DNA of 64,000 nt from AC-49 sp963766605 (GTDB taxonomy: Bacteria; Actinomycetota; Thermoleophilia; Solirubrobacterales; Solirubrobacteraceae), in contig CAVYAT010000003.1 in NCBI GenBank assembly GCA_963766605.1, positions 186,001 through 250,000 of the forward strand, written 5' to 3'. Shown here one piece after another: positions 63,368 to 64,000 of the stretch; the first letter of the stretch is position 1; each line of letters begins with the position of its first letter. The position numbers and the translations under genes were made by a program. Below the pieces are notes generated by a model, which was not told the DNA's origin, did not search any database, and saw nothing but the letters and a program-made list of their open reading frames with translations.

Positions 63368-64000
63368 TTAGGTCTGCAAATAGCGATCGACGAGGTTGAT
63401 CTCCTGCAACCGGCGCAGGCCCTCGCGAATGTCCTTCGCTCTGATTTCCCCCACGCCCTCGACCGTTTCCAATTCCGTGTCGGTCGCGGCCAGCAGCTCG
63501 TCGAGTCCTCCGAACTCGTTGACGATCTGCGACACCACGATGCGTGGCAGGCGGGGGATCCGCCCGAGTATCCGGAAGCCCCGGGGGGCGACCGGATAGT
63601 CAAGAGTGTTGAGCTTGCGGTCGTAGCCGACGATCTCGGCCAGGCGGCCGAAATCGAGCAGGTCCTGGTGCGGCATGCGTCCGAGCTCGTCGAGCGCGGC
63701 GGCGAACGCCTCGTCGGAGTCGGCGACCAGGTAGTCGTGGATCAGCGCGGCCTTGTCGGCGGCGGTGCCGACCATCGTCTCCTCGAGCTGCATCTCGATC
63801 AGGCGCCCCTCGGTGCCCAGCTCGACGATGTAGCGCTCGATCTCGACGGCCATCCGTGTGACGAGCTCCGAGCGCTGGAGGACCGTCAGGACGTCGTGCA
63901 GCGTCGCGCCGCCCTCGAACTCCAGGGCGGTCAGGCGGGTGGAGACCTGATCGAGTCGCGTGCGGTACTTGTCGAGCGTCGCGAGGGCCTGGTTGGCCTT
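63368..64000 (-). CDS. disA: DisA, DNA-integrity scanning diadenylate cyclase (C-terminal part)
   Basis: The last 210 residues of DisA; the gene runs off the right edge. Visible are the helical linker domain (NQALATLDKYRTRLDQVS, LTALEFEGGATLHDVLTVL, RYIVELGTEGRLIEMQLEE) and the C-terminal HhH DNA-binding domain (LPRIVVSQIVNEFGGLDEL, TVEGVGEIRAKDIREGL). The N-terminal cyclase domain that makes c-di-AMP is outside. DisA octamers slide on DNA and stop c-di-AMP synthesis at branched DNA. It precedes carD by 51 bp, as in other actinobacteria. A c-di-AMP riboswitch is at 34522-34648. Confidence 0.95.
   Translation of the reverse strand, partial: KANQALATLDKYRTRLDQVSTRLTALEFEGGATLHDVLTVLQRSELVTRMAVEIERYIVELGTEGRLIEMQLEETMVGTAADKAALIHDYLVADSDEAFAAALDELGRMPHQDLLDFGRLAEIVGYDRKLNTLDYPVAPRGFRILGRIPRLPRIVVSQIVNEFGGLDELLAATDTELETVEGVGEIRAKDIREGLRRLQEINLVDRYLQT

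Noticed and set aside
1..64000. CRISPR arrays, rRNA genes and insertion sequences
   Set aside because: No regularly spaced repeats, no rRNA-like sequence and no transposase or terminal inverted repeats were seen.

Overview
The window is GC-rich chromosomal DNA of an actinobacterium, packed with genes and with almost no mobile DNA. Gene content suggests the Solirubrobacterales/Thermoleophilia branch, but this is inference: no rRNA is present to test it. The clues are the actinobacterial disA-carD-ispD-ispF and cysS-rlmB blocks, a MarP-like protease, PspA with PspAA and PspAB, an AddAB-like pair, an AbiEi/DUF559 protein and a SigH-like sigma factor in one place. Genes are tightly coupled, with many 1, 4 or 8 bp stop/start overlaps. 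Many transcription units start with a TANNNT box only 6-9 nt before the start codon, which suggests leaderless mRNAs.

Layout. 1-4 kb: end of an RsbW-like anti-sigma kinase, an RsbV-like anti-anti-sigma factor, a SigF/SigB-type sigma factor followed by ku, an ANTAR regulator and a YihY membrane protein. 4-10.4 kb: a two-gene AddAB-like helicase-nuclease. 10.5-18.2 kb: DUF4188 protein, secreted protein, topoisomerase III, MarP-like protease, a divergent class B PBP, a lipoprotein and an SRPBCC protein. 18.2-19.9 kb: zinc-ribbon protein, zinc-ribbon/FHA protein and an orphan ParA. 20-25.2 kb: lgt-lysA-hom-thrC-thrB. 25.3-28.7 kb: htpX-pspAB, a methyltransferase and an alcohol dehydrogenase.

28.7-34.7 kb, minus strand: an NlpC/P60 wall hydrolase behind a ydaO-type c-di-AMP riboswitch, then a chain pspA-pspAA-cupredoxin-sulfite-oxidase-like-ferredoxin reductase-small secreted protein-thiolase-LysE. 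34.7-42.4 kb: cell-wall-binding lipoprotein, xseA-xseB-enolase-superfamily genes, small enzymes, and a divergent thiolase/3-hydroxyacyl-CoA dehydrogenase pair around a palindrome. 42.3-49.9 kb: candidate small RNA, CNNM protein, pterin dehydratase, cobalamin-binding protein, rhomboid, two ECF sigma units (one with a RskA-type anti-sigma), and a PlsC fused to a truncated GpsA-like domain. 49.9-53.6 kb: tRNA-Thr(UGU), a short accessory-looking stretch, a secreted putative hydrolase and a SigH-like sigma factor. 53.6-64 kb: cysS-rlmB-CMD-SDR, a lipid-related cluster, an AbiEi/DUF559 protein, and ispF-PHP-ispD-carD-disA running off the right edge.

Recurring themes are transcription control (four sigma factors, CarD, ANTAR and partner-switching proteins), envelope stress and wall remodelling (Psp genes, HtpX, MarP, PBP, NlpC/P60, rhomboid), and c-di-AMP signalling, since the synthase DisA and a c-di-AMP-riboswitch target lie in the same 64 kb.
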